DNA from: Flavobacteriales bacterium UBA1112
Lineage (GTDB): Bacteria > Bacteroidota > Bacteroidia > Flavobacteriales_D > Sanyastnellaceae
Reading direction: 5' to 3'
Length of the DNA stretch: 32,941 nt
Assembly (NCBI GenBank): GCA_002313415.1
Contig: DCBH01000101.1
Location: 1 to 32,941 of the forward strand
Each line of letters begins with the position of its first letter. Within the stretch, counting starts at the first letter, position 1. This document shows, in pieces, positions 32,508 through 32,941 of this stretch. Below the pieces are notes generated by a model. It was given only the letters and a program-made list of their open reading frames with translations. It searched no databases and had not been told where the DNA came from. The translations under genes and the position numbers were made by a program.

Positions 32508-32941
32508 ATGGCCCATCTTCTTGCTCCTTCTTTGTTGGCTGCCGACTTTGCCAACCTTCAACGTGATGTTGAAATGGTCAACGCTTCTGCAGCGCATTGG
32601 TTTCATCTCGATGTGATGGACGGTGTGTTTGTTCCCAACATCAGCTTTGGCATGCCCGTGATGGAGGCCATTGCGAGACATGCCCAAAAGCCTCTCGATG
32701 TGCACTTGATGATTGTTGACCCAGATCGTTACATCCACACTTTCGCGAAACTCGGTGCAAATGTGTTGACAGTGCATGAGGAAGCGTGCAACCACTTGCA
32801 TCGCACGTTGGCAGCGATACGTGATGCGGGCATGAAGGCAGGGGTGGCTCTCAATCCGCATACGCCCGTTGAGGCCATTCGAGATGTGGCGCAAGATTTG
32901 GACTTGGTGTGCTTGATGAGCGTCAATCCTGGATTTGGTGG
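32508..32941 (+). CDS. rpe: Ribulose-phosphate 3-epimerase, 3'-truncated by window end
   Basis: Rpe interconverts ribulose 5-phosphate and xylulose 5-phosphate in the pentose phosphate pathway. The visible 144 residues form the first part of a TIM barrel, with the family motifs: APSLLAADFANL (about 6-17), HLDVMDGVFVPNISFG (about 33-48, including metal-binding and catalytic residues), DVHLMI, ALNPHTP and MSVNPGFGG at the window edge. The C-terminal third is missing. The ATG at 32508 is the only start that gives the conserved N-terminus. It is the first gene transcribed away from coaE. Identification is firm. Confidence 0.95.
   Translation, partial: MAHLLAPSLLAADFANLQRDVEMVNASAAHWFHLDVMDGVFVPNISFGMPVMEAIARHAQKPLDVHLMIVDPDRYIHTFAKLGANVLTVHEEACNHLHRTLAAIRDAGMKAGVALNPHTPVEAIRDVAQDLDLVCLMSVNPGFG

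Overview
The window looks like a chromosomal segment of a Bacteroidota bacterium, probably of the class Flavobacteriia or a near relative; the genus cannot be fixed from sequence alone. The main reasons are three secreted proteins with type IX secretion (T9SS) C-terminal domains (one CHU_C/gliding-type, two Por-type), a PorT-like barrel, a PorE-like TPR/PD40/OmpA protein, a PUR-family DUF3276 protein, a DUF5683 protein in the parA-parB-dapB cluster, a Rho factor with a long Asn/Arg/Asp-rich insert, and promoters of the TTG-N17-TAnnTTTG type. Almost every base is coding. I see no rRNA, tRNA, CRISPR array, insertion sequence or phage gene.

Layout. 1-6.1 kb (minus strand): a large secreted PKD/CHU_C protein, a PUR-family protein, then parA-parB-DUF5683-dapB, with overlapping or closely spaced genes and dapB cut by the window edge. 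6.3-8.2 kb (plus): a DEAD-box RNA helicase with a Gly/Arg-rich tail, translationally coupled to msrB. 8.2-10.7 kb (minus): mtaB-lgt, with a recognisable Bacteroidetes promoter almost touching the mtaB start codon. 10.8-14.5 kb (plus): a secreted FG-GAP/ASPIC protein, a strong intrinsic terminator, then a SAM methyltransferase. 14.5-18.8 kb (minus): a YfcE-like phosphoesterase followed by a compact rho-hypothetical membrane protein-porT-yigZ operon. 18.8-20.8 kb (plus): the PorE-like OmpA protein. 20.8-24.3 kb (minus): a T9SS-exported glucose/sorbosone dehydrogenase-like protein and a TonB-dependent receptor. 24.3-24.8 kb: the only long non-coding stretch, AT-rich and carrying two abutting inverted repeats. 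24.8-27.7 kb (plus): pfkA-gap-BadF-type kinase, a glycolytic/sugar-kinase cluster. 27.7-32.4 kb (minus): coaE, aldehyde dehydrogenase, an arginyl-tRNA-protein transferase-like protein, exodeoxyribonuclease III and a small lamin-tail protein. From 32.5 kb (plus): rpe, cut by the window end.

How the genes fit together. Chromosome partitioning (ParAB), RNA remodelling and termination (helicase, Rho, MtaB), envelope biogenesis (Lgt, PorT, PorE-like) and central carbon metabolism (PfkA, Gap, Rpe, CoaE) are ordinary housekeeping. The distinctive theme is T9SS: two probable machinery or accessory components and three probable cargo proteins lie within about 21 kb. No gene set here clearly forms a new defence, mobile or biosynthetic system. 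The most unusual items are the dehydrogenase/TonB-receptor pair, the inverted-repeat intergenic region, an Asp-to-Asn change at a conserved PfkA position, the repetitive insert in Rho and the divergent N-end-rule-type transferase.
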